Shown piece after piece: positions 1-9,902 of a DNA stretch of 64,000 nt. Position 1 is the first letter of the stretch, and each line of letters begins with the position of its first letter. This DNA comes from Caenorhabditis remanei (taxonomy: Eukaryota > Nematoda > Chromadorea > Rhabditida > Rhabditidae), in the NCBI RefSeq assembly GCF_010183535.1, contig NC_071328.1, positions 4,526,001-4,590,000 of the forward strand. Reading direction: 5' to 3'. Both the position numbers and the translations under genes were made by a program. The notes beneath the pieces are model-generated. The model was not told the origin of the DNA, did no database searches, and saw only the letters and a list, made by a program, of their open reading frames with translations.

Positions 1-199
1 AAAGACCAAAAACCAAAAATCATGATTCTTTAGTTTTGTAATGAAGTGAAATTTATGTGGTGTCTTTTGTTTTTAAATGAGAAGTTAGCGATGAGATCCC
101 ATTGATGGTTGCTCCGGAGAAAAGTTCAAATCTGCCAAAGTAAATTCGCTACGCCAGCGGGAGAGTTTGATACAGAATTGGTCACGGTCAAAGAATCAG

Positions 200-440
200 A
201 ATTTAAGATTGTGCATCGTAGCTCCGGATTCCGGGTTCTGGTTTCAAGGATCTGAATTTAACGTTAAGACTTTAGGATTCAACATTTAGGATTTTTGAAT
301 TCTGGCTTCGGCTTTGGAGTTCTGTCTTCCAGACTCTGGATGCTTGATTCCGAAGTCAGGAGTCAAGATTCAGGAATCTGGATTTATAATTCTGGATTCT
401 AGATTTAAGATGTTTGATTTTGGTTTCAGGAACCAGAAAC
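200..440 (+). repeat. Degenerate GATTCTGG-type low-complexity tract
   Basis: The stretch is built from loosely repeated words such as GATTC, TCTGGATT and TTCTGG. An open frame across it (314-511) encodes a Ser/Gly/Phe-rich repetitive peptide that looks compositional rather than genic. No promoter or RNA signal was recognised. Confidence 0.5.
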
Positions 441-443
441 CAG

Positions 444-850
444 GAATTTGGAGTATTTCAGTATTACTGTCTTGTCTTTTTCATTTAGACATCCTCTCAA
501 TTCAAATCTAATAATGAATAGTATTCCAATCAATTGATTAGACTCATCTGATCAACTGCCAGTTTACCAATTTGCAAAGAAGTGAGTCCATAATTGGGTT
601 TATGTCTCATAACTTCAATAATTTTCAGAGATTGGGCACGTACTTGGAGAATTCATAAGTTAAATGCGACTGGAAAATAGAAGAATTCAGTAATCCACAT
701 TTCATAGTTCGAGATGCTGATCAACACGTGGCAACACTGGAAATCACAACACGAAGAATAAAATTTGCAGCATGGAAAATGACAGAAGAAGAGGTTATGA
801 GAGAAAGAATTCAGAAGAATTTCCAGAAAACTCTAATCCAAGAAGCATCC
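444..850 (+). pseudogene. C-terminal remnant of an upstream F-box/FBA_2 paralogue
   Basis: This stretch matches the end of the intact F-box gene just downstream (about 1717-2045): the peptide around the words LPVYQF, a GTGAGT-like donor, a short intron ending in TTTTCAG, then the final exon with an IVRD/QHVA-type motif. An in-frame stop (TGA of the word caattgattag, about 530) and a frame break near 660 interrupt it. Its last part stays open and runs in frame into the start of the next F-box gene, so a naive model would fuse the two. It is best read as the tail of a tandem duplicate whose body has been lost. Confidence 0.65.
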
Positions 851-865
851 CCTTCCAGAAATTTC

Positions 866-2073
866 ATGAATTTTTCAAAATTTTCATGGCTGATTCAGAG
901 AGAAATCTTGTCGAGTATGGAATTGGTGGATCTGTTGATGATGGCTTCTTGTTCTCAGAAATTCAATCGAAATATGAAATCAATGATGAGAAGCCGATTC
1001 GACAAGATACTCACAATCACTTATAAGTCGAGTCCGTTCAATATTTCCTCATCTAGTAGTGGAGACGATCCATTTATGAGTGTCAAAACGAGGTATGAAC
1101 TGAGAGGTCGTCCTCTTATCCCAATGAATCTATTCGGAATGGCTTTACAAGTAAGGTGAGTAAGAATCATTGTGTCACTACTGTACGCTTAACTGTTTAA
1201 GGAACAACTTCCCAAATGAGTTAATTTCATTCCTTTCAGTATGCCAACCAGAAATCATCCACTTATGGTACTATTCAATATGGAACATCAGCTAATACTA
1301 CTTCCATCTATCCACAATTACTTCCTCGACTTCTTTGGTTCATCGATCAAATATCAGTTAAATGTTGACTACCTGTGGCGACCATATTCAAAAATGAAGA
1401 ATATCAGTAGTACAGATATATCCTATCACATAAGAGTAATTGAGTTCCACGACTTCCTTACGATCTCTCCTAATCAGGATTATATCAAACTACCTAAATT
1501 AGAAAGCATCACAGGGTTACAATTGGAGAGCTCTTTGGTTGAAAGAAAATGGAAATTTGCTAGGACGACAGTGTTAGATATTGGTGAAACGGATCGGTTG
1601 GCAGAAGATATTTTATCCAATTTCGAAGGTAGACAGTTGTTTATTAACAGAGGAATCATAAGCGATACTGCTGTCATCCAGTTTCTGAACAAGTGGAGAT
1701 CGAATGAAGCATATCAGAATTTGGAATACTTCAATATTTTTGTGGCATTTGAACATCCTCTTAATCCAAATCAAATAATGAATAGTATTTCAATCAATCT
1801 ATTAGACTCATCTGATCAACTGCCAGTTTACCAATTTGCTCAGAAGTAAGTCCATAGTTGAGTTTAAGTCTCATAACTTCAATATTTTCCAGAGATCGCT
1901 ATCGGAAAGATACTTGGGGGATTCACAAATTCAGCAGTCCAAATTACATTGTTCGAGAGACTGATCAACACGTGGCGTCCATAACGATTACGGATAGAAA
2001 TATCACTTTTGCAGCGTCGAATATGACTGAAAAAGAGTTTTTGGAGAAACGCCCCGTCAAGAGACTCTATTGA
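866..2073 (+). CDS. F-box protein with FBA_2 (Sdz-33-type) domain
   Basis: Three exons fit in phase: 866-1155, 1240-1845 and 1893-2073, giving about 358 residues. Residues 4-40 form an F-box (FSWLIQREILSSMELVDLL pattern). The second exon carries the nematode FBA_2 domain, with the hallmark ILSNFEGRQLFI and an FLNKWRSNEAYQNLE helix. The start follows a CCTTCCAG acceptor-like site, as in the related exon near 26625, and I chose it over an in-frame ATG at 728 that lies in the upstream remnant. Proteins of this class are thought to bind SKP1 through the F-box and recruit substrates to SCF ubiquitin ligases. The family is hugely expanded in Caenorhabditis and individual substrates are mostly unknown. 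An identical copy lies at 60009-61216. Confidence 0.85.
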
Positions 2074-2178
2074 AAACAACAAATCTTTAATTGCATGTTT
2101 AAGAAGACAACATTCTGAAATTTGTATTGTAATGAACATTTTTATAACATTGTTTCAAACACGGATGTTTAATAAATA

Positions 2179-2778
2179 TCATTCTGCAAAGCTTTTTTGA
2201 ATTTTCGGTTTGAACTTCCATTTAAAATTTCCCTCGTCCACTTCCACAATCTCGTACTTTTCTTTGTCCTTGATGACTCCTTCCTCAATGAGGCGCATCC
2301 GTTCCCGTACATAATATTTGGCGAGCTGCAAATCTTTGTTTAGAAATGAAAGCTTCAAAAGTAGTACTTCTTCATCATACTCTGCATTAGAACGTCCTTT
2401 GTCATTAATCAGTTTGTGAAGGCGACCAACGTTTGGTTCAAGAGCGCCTCCGATTTCGTAGTCGTCACCATTGAGCTCTCCGATCTGGAAAATACATTTG
2501 TTTAAGTTAAAATATGAAAAGGTTTTTTACCTGATCAGTATTATATTCTCTATTCATGAGCTCTTTAGCTTCTCATCGTCATAATCATCGTACATTTCAT
2601 CATCTTCATCGTCGTCATCATCTTCATCAGAATCTCCACCTCTTCTCTCGTTTCTGAAGAAAGTTGTCCGCTCGTCAAGAACTCCACCCGCTAGCGAGAT
2701 GAAGTTATCTTCGAGTTCTCCACCCTTCCTATCGTCTGGCGCATTTTTCAGACTCCAGTAAGAAATCAAAGTAATCAA
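2179..2778 (-). pseudogene. LTV1-like C-terminal gene fragment
   Basis: On the minus strand an acidic run (DEDDDDDEDDEM) preceded by an NFISLAGG-type motif ends at a stop. After a frame change the sequence resumes as REYNTDQ, splices (donor at 2530, acceptor at 2485-2487) and continues with IGELNGDDYEIGG and RLHKLI to a stop at 2179. The order of acidic stretch, EYDxxxIGxL word and RL.. helix resembles LTV1, a cytosolic 40S ribosome-assembly factor. The N-terminal part of LTV1 is absent and the frame breaks between the acidic run and the EAKELM word. I therefore treat it as a decayed partial copy. A short intact frame (2555-2557 start, 110 residues over 2179-2484 and 2531-2557) remains possible. 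The LTV1 assignment is from memory of the family pattern. Confidence 0.5.
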
Positions 2779-2869
2779 ATTTAGAATATCTCAATTCACT
2801 CTGCTTTGTTTTTTTAAGAAGTCAAATTAAACCGTTCTGCCTTATAATTAGGTCCACCGTATGTCTCCT

Positions 2870-3040
2870 ACGATGACAGGATAGATAGTCATCGGAATGG
2901 AAGGGTGACGAAGTGGCAGAGATGAGGACACACAAGACTCACTACATCTCCTCGTTCAGCTCATTGATTTTTTTGAATCTTTCATTTTTTCTACATCTCT
3001 TTCTTTATTATATTCTTCATTATTTCAGAATGAAAACTAT
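2870..3040 (+). pseudogene. F-box gene 5' end cut by a LINE insertion
   Basis: The sequence from the GAGGACACACAAGACTCAC word to TTTCAGAATGAAAACTAT is closely shared with 26430-26637, where it leads into an F-box exon. Here the homology stops about 11 bases after the ATG at 3030, and reverse-transcriptase coding sequence begins immediately in the same frame. What remains is the upstream region, a probable splice acceptor and the first codons of a former F-box gene. Confidence 0.7.
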
Positions 3041-4260
3041 AGAAAAGCTAAAGCAAATTGACTTGAATGAAAATCTAATCAAATGGATCAGAAACTTCCT
3101 AGAAAACAGAAGGTTCAGGGTAAAAGTAGGATCCTCGTTTTCAGTAGAAAGATACGCGCAATGTGGAGTACCGCAGGGTAGTGTACTATCCCCCTTACTA
3201 TTTGGAATATATGTAAATTCAATTTCGGAAATCCTACCCCCGGGTATTAAATGCAAGCAATTTGCGGATGATTTAAAAATTTACGCAGAAGTTACGGATA
3301 CTAGTAGTAACCTCCTCCAGGAAGCAATAGCATCCATAGTGGAGTGGGCAGAAAAGGCGAAACTGTCACTTAACCAACAAAAAAACAGTAACAATAACAC
3401 TGGGAACAAAACAACACGATACAAGTTACAATATTGATGGAGATGTAATAAGGAGGGAGTCGGTGGTCAGAGACCTAGGATTTCTTATCAACCCAAAACT
3501 AACCTTCTCTGATCACTGGAGAAAATTCACAGATTCAGCGAAATTCATTATTTCTCAGATATTCCTACTCTATCACAGTCGAAAAATTACACATTTTGCT
3601 TTATAAAACATTTGTGCGTCCGATTCTTGAATACGGCACCGTAGTTAGCAGTCCCACAAAATTAGCAGATGTAAAAGCCATTGAATCAGTGCAAAACGCT
3701 TCTACGCGTAGACTACCCAGCAGACAAAAAAACAAGTACATACGAATAGATGATCCAGATTACAAAACGGCATCTGAGCGTAATCAACTATATGGGTTAA
3801 GTTCCTTAGAGTCCAGGAGGCATGCAATCGATCAAATATTCATACATAAAATGTTATTGAACAAAGTAGATCTCGAAACCAAAAACTTTTTCACTTTAAG
3901 GGAGAGTAGTACACGCACTAAAACCAGGTTCGTCTGGGAAAAGTCCAAAACTAAACTACGAAGCCATTTTCTTATTAACAGAACCCTTCCAACTATGAAA
4001 CTCTAGAATGTTGGCTATCCTGTCACAGTCCTGTAGTCTTAGCAATCCGTCTGTTCACGTAACTCTTATTCTGAATTTTCTATGTCTATTTCTTTTCATG
4101 TTCCTTGGTAACACGTTCTCTGGTATAATCTCATGTGTTCTTGTTTCATGTTTATTCTTCCTAGTATAATGTATTGAACCTATTGTATTTGTATTGAATT
4201 TTATCCACCAATCTATACTTTCACGATACTTTCACGATCGTAATAAATTATTATTATTAT
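3041..4260 (+). mobile_element. 5'-truncated non-LTR retrotransposon (LINE), jockey/CR1-like RT
   Basis: The open frame to 3437 contains reverse-transcriptase motifs: an IKWIRNFL helix, the GVPQGSVLSPLLF block and the catalytic FADD. The frame shifts at a run of seven A near 3380 and again near 3596, after which the C-terminal thumb-like region (TFVRPILEYG) continues to a stop at 4006. A 3' untranslated region follows and ends in AATAAATTATTATTATTATA, a TTA microsatellite tail typical of LINE 3' ends. The endonuclease and the first half of RT are missing, so this is a dead 5'-truncated copy. A duplicate is at 62184-63403. Confidence 0.85.
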
Positions 4261-4587
4261 AAGTGAGGCTTACAGATAAAATGGTGCTGGAGGGGGGAGA
4301 AGAGGATAACAAGGGGATAACAAGGGGAAGTAAAACAGAAAAAGGAAAACAAGTTAGGGGTACTGAGATCGGCCTAATATTTTTATATTTTGGTGCGGGA
4401 GTGGGAGTAATTGGCGCCCGGGGTAGGGCAAAGGATGCAGAGCCAAATAGTGAGACAATAACAGTTATGAGAGATTAAAGTGTGCAAGGAGACACAGGCA
4501 TTGAGAGTTAGAATTATCAGTCCGTTATCTCCCACAGCGAATCCAGTCCACAGATTGAATAGCAAATGATGGACAGTAACAGTTGAG
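4261..4587. other. Intergenic; short repeat shared with 22140-22215
   Basis: The only structure I see is a roughly 70-base segment at about 4365-4430, with a GGTGCGGGAGTGGGAG word and a following TTGGCGCCC. It resembles 22143-22210 (GGTGCGGGGGTGGGAG, TTGGCCCCC). The pair probably belongs to an unrecognised repeat, possibly an LTR/primer-site remnant. A 71-codon frame at 4263-4478 has no recognisable features. Confidence 0.35.
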
Positions 4588-5035
4588 TTAAAGGAGGACT
4601 GAAGTCTCATATTTGGATTGTTTCAGATTCCGCTACTTCAGAAAGATTCTAATAGTAAGAAACTTAAAGGGGAGCCTAGGTAGAAGAGTTTATCTTTGCG
4701 TCCGTGTAGTCCCAAGATTTCTGTTCAATTCTTCGTTTCCTCATTTCTTCAAAAAAGTTTTGTAGTTTTTCTATTCTCTCTCGAAATTAATGAAAAAAAA
4801 CACGAAAATTTGATAGAAAAAGTGAGAAAACAAGGAATTGAGCGAAATCTAGTCCGCGAGGACTACACGACCGCGTGGAAAAACTCTTCCAGCAAAGTTT
4901 ATTTAGCGTCAGGTGAACGGGAACTGTGGCGTTTAGAACGATATTTAGCATGTGCACCAACGATGAAAGTTTCTTAGAATTGCCTGAAGTATTGAAATCT
5001 GAAATAAACGAAATCTGACTTCAGCCATCCTTTAA
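4588..5035. mobile_element. Non-autonomous TIR DNA element (MITE), copy 1
   Basis: The left end TTAAAGGAGGACTGAAGTC (4588-4606) is mirrored by GACTTCAGCCATCCTTTAA at 5017-5035. The interior is also largely self-complementary: GAAGAG...CGTGTAGTC on the left and GACTACACG...AACTCTT on the right, with TTTCTC/GAGAAA-rich arms between. It has no transposase. A second family member is at 18402-18842 and a window-truncated third copy at 63731-64000. Confidence 0.75.
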
Positions 5036-6322
5036 AGAAAGGAAATACAAAGGGTGATCAATTCCAAACCAGAAATGTGAATACAATAATCGAAACATTG
5101 ACATCGAACAGAATCGATGCTCTCTTTCCATCACTTTCTCTGATCACATCAAAACAGTTGTCACCGCTGAAGTCGATAGGCAAAAATACCATATTAAACA
5201 GTCTGAAAAACATGACATTTAAAAGTTTAAATACAGCTGACGAATTAACCAGTTTATCCTAGGCGGAGCATGACCAAAAAAAATGTCTATAATTTTGTCC
5301 GCACTAATTTTTCGTAATAACTTTCGTGGAGATAAAAAATATTGGGTTTCCAGTGGCGACCGTCAGGGGGTGGGTTTGGATCACTAGGGTACAGGGTTAG
5401 GAAATCCCGGGCCGGGCCGACCAAAAATGTTGTCATCCCAAAATAGTCAAAATTCTCCAAAATTCTTGTACGATTAGGCTTTTACCGATGTTCCAAAACA
5501 TTGTCAAAAATCGCCTATTTTGCAAAAACCGGAATTTCCCAAACCTGATAGGGGAGTGTTTATAAACCTGCTAGGGGAGAGTTATTCCCCGAATTATTCA
5601 TTGTCTTCTCTATATCTTTAGTTGTATTGAACCGAAATCCCGGAAGTTTGGTACAGTTATGTAACGTGGCATGAGAGAGTGGCTAAAAGTTCAAATTTAA
5701 AACAGGGAGCATTGAGAGAATTTTCGGATCCGAAGAAAAAGAAATGTGTAGAAAAAATCTTTATCGAACCATGTAAAATTCAAGATACTTTCAAATAAGA
5801 AAACTTTCAGAAAACCGGATTGTATGGTTTTCGGTAATTGGTGATTTCTTCCGTTTCCGGTCCTTTTGACCCAGACCCAAACTTTTCGAGATTCAAAATA
5901 TCCGTTCAGAAAATATTCAAACCGGACGATATTATAGAGAAACCTGAATCTACACTGACTTTTTATTCGAATACACTGACCGTTTTGTCACTGTATATGT
6001 TATTTGTACAGCTGTGAATCGATGGAGTTATGGTTGGGATCCTCACTGATATTTTAAACTTTTTCGGTTTTGTATGAGCTTTCTCAAAGATTGTGAAAAA
6101 AAGATAGTAAAAGTTCCGAATTTTCTGATTGAACACCGGAAAAATAACGTCGGTCGGTGTCTTTGCTTTCAACTGAAAAGCTGGACATTCTTTCATTTGG
6201 TTTCAAGCCGAGCAAAATAATTTTTTTAAATTTAAAACATGCTAGGCACTGAGCACGAGGCGCAGCCAAGTACTGCGGAGTCAGCCGGGAGGCGGGGACG
6301 CTAGTTTGGAATACATTCTTAC
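5036..6322. other. Intergenic, no gene recognised
   Basis: The sequence contains only short frames without domain signals. Around 5385-5430 there is a GC-rich patch (CCCGGGCCGGGCC), and at 6240-6300 a patch beginning GCTAGGCACTGAGCACGAGGC that abuts the broken F-box exon downstream. Neither was identified. Confidence 0.4.
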
Positions 6323-6937
6323 TTACTTGTTACTGAATTGATACCATTGTGGCCGTTTCGTGGGATCAAATGCTTCTGTTTCCAACTGATCGAATACTAG
6401 ATCTGTATTGAGGCCATTATCAGGAGGAGTCAATCCGAGATTGGCTGTTTCCAAATTATGATATGCTTCACTTCTCATCCATCTTCCTATGAATTGGTTA
6501 AGCTCCGCCTCCGTGAATACCGCCTCGGAGAAACTGATGTTTCGACCAGTGAATTTCGATAGAAAACTTGCTCCAAATCGACCGGTATACGACATATGAA
6601 CATTTTCGATTTTAAGACTCGATTTCGACGTATCCATCAACTCCCAATTGGTTGTTGGTTCAATCATTAAATTAGTCACATTAGGATACTTAGCCAATAG
6701 AGTGTCCATATCTTTCCTATCTAGGAATGTCTCTCCTCTCACATATATCCTATTCACATTTTCGTATATTGGAACTACTTTGGTGAATGTCTTGACATGC
6801 ACTTCCAGTCCACATGGTTCTGTATACCGGTATAATGATTTGACATGCTCATACAATGCATTTGTAAGTGTTCCGTCAGTCTCCGGCAGATGTACCAAAC
6901 AGCATTCATGATTGCATTTGCTCTTTATAGTTTTCAT
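6323..6937 (-). pseudogene. FBA_2-domain exon of a truncated F-box gene
   Basis: A 204-codon frame on the minus strand begins after TTTTTCCAG with ATGAAAACTAT, the same start context as the other F-box genes here. It ends in a QFSNK word overlapping a GTAAGTAAG donor. Near its C-terminal third it has the FBA_2 pattern (FTGRNISFSEAVFTEAELN, then FIGRWMRSEAYHNLE). No F-box exon is visible upstream (6940-7260), and no final exon follows the donor, where unrelated GC-rich sequence begins at about 6300. It could be an F-box-less gene with an unrecognised last exon, but a truncated relic is more likely. Confidence 0.6.
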
Positions 6938-7264
6938 TCTGGAAAAATATTTGGCAATCCTTATCAGTTAGCTGTTATAAGTTGAAATTTTTCTGTGCAA
7001 GCAAAGCTTGGCCCGCCCTCTTGCGGTGCCAGCGCTTTTCACCCATCGCACTACTACAACATTTCGACAATGGGAAGTTATTCTTGAACCAGCCTGGCTG
7101 CCGTTTCTGATCTGATAGGAAAGTAGGTGGTTTGAAGCTTTGCTACAGCTTCAAACGAACTAGAATGAGGTGAAATTTCTAGAATGATCCACGATCACAG
7201 AAAAGCCCAAACTGTACCGCTGCTCGTTCTCAGGGGGGGGTATGGACCGAATAAAAAATTGTTT
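6938..7264. other. Left flank of the LTR element, no gene recognised
   Basis: About 325 bases without coding signals. They include a GC-rich word near 7010 (GGCCCGCCCTCTTGCGG) and a run of eight G near 7230. The LTR begins at 7265. Confidence 0.4.
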
Positions 7265-7642
7265 TGTAGAGCATTCAGAATCTTATGTAACCTGATGAAA
7301 TTTAAATTGTACTGATAACCACAATCTGATGTAACTTGATGAAATCTAAATTGTACTGATAACCACATATATATAAGTTATGGCCGACTCCCTTGAGGGG
7401 TCGCCGACCATTTTATTCTATCTCTTTTTTATCAACTATCACTTATTTCTTTTTCTTACGTTATCTTTCTTTTTCTTAATAAATTAGTAATCTGAATGCT
7501 AATGGTATTCTGTCTTCTTCAAACGCTAATTACCGCTACACAATACTTAAAGAGGGAAATCTGATTGAACTTCTCCTCTTCTTCCCACGGGAAGAAGGGA
7601 GACTCAGAACCACTCTTGATTGGATAGAAACTCCGATCACAA
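7265..7642 (+). repeat. 5' LTR
   Basis: It starts TGTAGAGC and ends GATCACA(A), giving the usual TG...CA termini. It holds a TATATATAAG box near 7368-7378 and an AATAAA-type polyadenylation word near 7477 (TTAATAAATTAG). Two tandem words (CTGATGAAATTTAAATTGTACTGATAACC-like, about 7293 and 7330) sit upstream of the TATA box and could be enhancer repeats. Confidence 0.9.
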
Positions 7643-9069
7643 GATGGAGGTTCCACTCTCGCATTTACCATACTGGTAAATGAGAACAAGGGAACATAAT
7701 GCGAACGTCCAAGAGTAGAACAAAAGTTTGAAGTCACGATTTCAAATATCTCATGCTGTGGGTCAAAACACAACATGAAAAAGTTCTATTTTCACATTTC
7801 TCAGAACACTGGGAAATGGGAACTAGGGGCTACGGACGCAAGAAAGCGAAAAGAAGAGGAATTACTAGACTATTACGAAGGAAATTTAAAACTCTCGTGA
7901 AGATAAAGGTGCGCACCGAACTGCTCATTATGATTGTTTAAAAGACGTCATGTGCTGAATTGTGTGGTTAAATCGTTCTCTAAAATATAATTTTAAGTCA
8001 GAAAAAAATGAATACCTCGAAAAAGAGTGAATAGGAAACAAAGGACTAATGTGAACATGAACACATTACCCGTTTACGGGAGAGCCTTCCAAGGAATTGT
8101 AACTTATAAGGAGAACCACACAACATCATAAGCCTTTTCCACATAACATCTGAAGTATGAAAAGCTCCTTTATAAAGGGACGATGGAATTGATCAGCTAT
8201 CCAACTTTTAAGGAAAGTGATGAAAAGTCAGCTATTTTGTTAAAGAGAACGTCCGGTTTAGTGATAGAAACCGGGAGAACTATTTGTTCTAGGTCATCAT
8301 ACAGAATGTATGATAATGAATTAGATAACCCTTGGAGTTATCAGAAGAGAATTCATGTAAAAGAAGAGCAACCACGAGAGAGAGAAAATGAGAAACAAAA
8401 GGGGAACACACCCGGAGGCAAGAAGAAAAGTTTTCCGAGTCCACTGAAGATCAAGGACGGAAAATCCAAAAAGTACCTAGACAATTTCTGACAGTAAGAT
8501 TTTAAGTCAGCCGACCAATCAAAATGTCTTGCCTAAAAACACCCAAAGAGGAATAGACAAACAATTAAATAACTCCGGAAATTTACAAACAGCAAATTAT
8601 GGAGGACAGTAAAGCAAAATCTGTATGTTTCGTACAGCCCCAAAACGACACCAAGATCGTAAACGTACTAGCCATAAAACTACTAGCCGTAAAAACGTAC
8701 TAATCATAAACATGGGTTGGTGAGAAGATGTCAATAAAAATGATAAAGACACCACAAGAACGAACATGGAACACAATCCCGGGAAAAGAAAAAAAAACAG
8801 TGCTGACAGGAAAGGAAGCTAACTCATTATTCATCTAAGTACATGATGAAAGCCGAAGTTGGAAACACCTGTAAAACCGGTACGGATATTTAAGGAGAAC
8901 AAGGGAAAAGTGTTATCAGGAAAACAAGGTTATACAACCTGAGGACGGAATAAGAGAGCATAGCGAATTAAGACGCAGAATAGTAGGAGCAATAAATGAG
9001 TATATAAACCTGCCAAAACAAGGGGAAACTCATTCCTACACATTCGTAAGCGGAACCGTTGCTACTTCA
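7643..9069 (+). other. Leader of the LTR element
   Basis: About 1.4 kb between the LTR and the first convincing ORF. A TGG trinucleotide a few bases after the LTR (near 7645) could begin a tRNA primer-binding site, but I could not match it to a tRNA. A 102-codon Lys/Glu-rich frame at 8183-8491 has no recognisable domain and may be chance. Repeated words such as CGTACTAGCCATAAAAC occur near 8665-8710. Confidence 0.45.
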
Positions 9070-9576
9070 ATGTCCGACATCCCAATGGAATATAATCTCG
9101 ATGACTCGGGGCTGGAGGAAAGCCAAACCGGGACGTACTTAAACCCCCCCTCGAAAGCGGAAGCGGAACTGCATAAAGAAGAGATTTTAGAAAAAATCAA
9201 ATCGTTGGAGGACCGCATTGTTGCAAACAACCTAAACACCACCAATTTGCTGGAAGTGCAAGAAGTCGGGATGAGGAAAATTGTGTTGCAACTGGAGACG
9301 ATCAAGTCAACAATCGCCGAAACAAGAAAGGCCACGAAAAGACCAGGTCAGGAGCAGCAAGTTGAGAAGAAGAAATCCCTCCTGCAATGCCAGATTTGTC
9401 AGCAACCGCACAGTGATGTGGAGTGCCCTCAATTGTCTCCCTCGCAAAGGATGGAGAGAGCTGTCAAGGCTCAAAAGTGCTTAAACTGTCTTAAGAAACA
9501 TAAAGGAAACTGTCGGAATGCACCATCTTGCAAGTTTTGCGAGGGGGCGCACAATTCAGTGTTTCATGTTGAATAA
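9070..9576 (+). CDS. Zinc-knuckle (CCHC-type) ORF upstream of the polyprotein
   Basis: This 168-codon frame starts with ATG in open context. Residues about 30-80 are predicted coiled-coil (Glu/Lys/Leu-rich). The C-terminal 60 residues hold clustered Cys/His: CQICQQPHSDVEC, a spacer, CLNCLKKHKGNC and CKFCEGAHNSVFH. Spacing of this sort is known from nucleic-acid-binding Gag tails, especially of BEL/Pao elements. It lies inside the LTR element and is followed by a probable splice acceptor (ATTATTTCAG, about 9640-9649). The long ORF's Gag lacks knuckles, so this product may supply RNA binding in trans or by splicing. That role is inference. Confidence 0.7.
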   Translation: MSDIPMEYNLDDSGLEESQTGTYLNPPSKAEAELHKEEILEKIKSLEDRIVANNLNTTNLLEVQEVGMRKIVLQLETIKSTIAETRKATKRPGQEQQVEKKKSLLQCQICQQPHSDVECPQLSPSQRMERAVKAQKCLNCLKKHKGNCRNAPSCKFCEGAHNSVFHVE

Positions 9577-9902
9577 CATTGTGATTTAAAATGTTATAGT
9601 TAAAAGGAATAAACTCTTTGTTAATACTTTGTTTGTAATTATTTCAGATCAAACAGCAAATTTCAGCACAAGAGTAATTGTGTTGCATCCGTAAAAGAAA
9701 AACGGAGATAAGACCATAAGAAAAGTTTGTGGCAGCAAACACAAAACATAAAACAATAAAATGTTTTAACGCAATCGGAAAGATTGTGCGCAAATAATGT
9801 GACAGCGGGCTCTGCAAGAGAATGGGCTGATCACGCGCAACAACCATTTTGTTGATAAGGATTGGTGACAAAGGGAAAAAGCCATTAAAATTTTGTGACT
9901 AG
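9577..9902 (+). other. Spacer between the two ORFs of the LTR element
   Basis: AT-rich and non-coding. It contains a TTTTAATTATTTCAG-like acceptor at about 9635-9649. Splicing into the next exon could change how the long ORF is expressed, but no matching donor was settled. Confidence 0.4.

Larger units (their letters stand above)
1..4857. repeat. Segmental direct repeat, copy A
   Basis: The first 4857 bases recur at 59144-64000 with a constant offset of 59,143. All open frames in the two copies have identical translations and I noticed no base difference. The block holds an F-box gene, its upstream remnant, an LTV1-like fragment, a LINE and most of a TIR element. The copy starts at the first base of the window, so its true left edge cannot be seen. 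In copy B the same sequence follows directly on the 3' end of the Ala/Pro-rich gene that stops at 59129. Confidence 0.95.

Noticed and set aside
314..511. 65-codon ORF at the window start
   Set aside because: It is a low-complexity peptide from degenerate GATTCTGG repeats.
728..865. N-terminal extension of the F-box gene from the in-frame ATG at 728
   Set aside because: The extension is the C-terminal tail of the upstream paralogue remnant. The F-box start with its splice-acceptor context lies at 866.
8183..8491. 102-codon ORF in the retrotransposon leader as an accessory gene
   Set aside because: No domain, no conserved context and Lys/Glu-rich composition. Left as an unproven frame within the leader.
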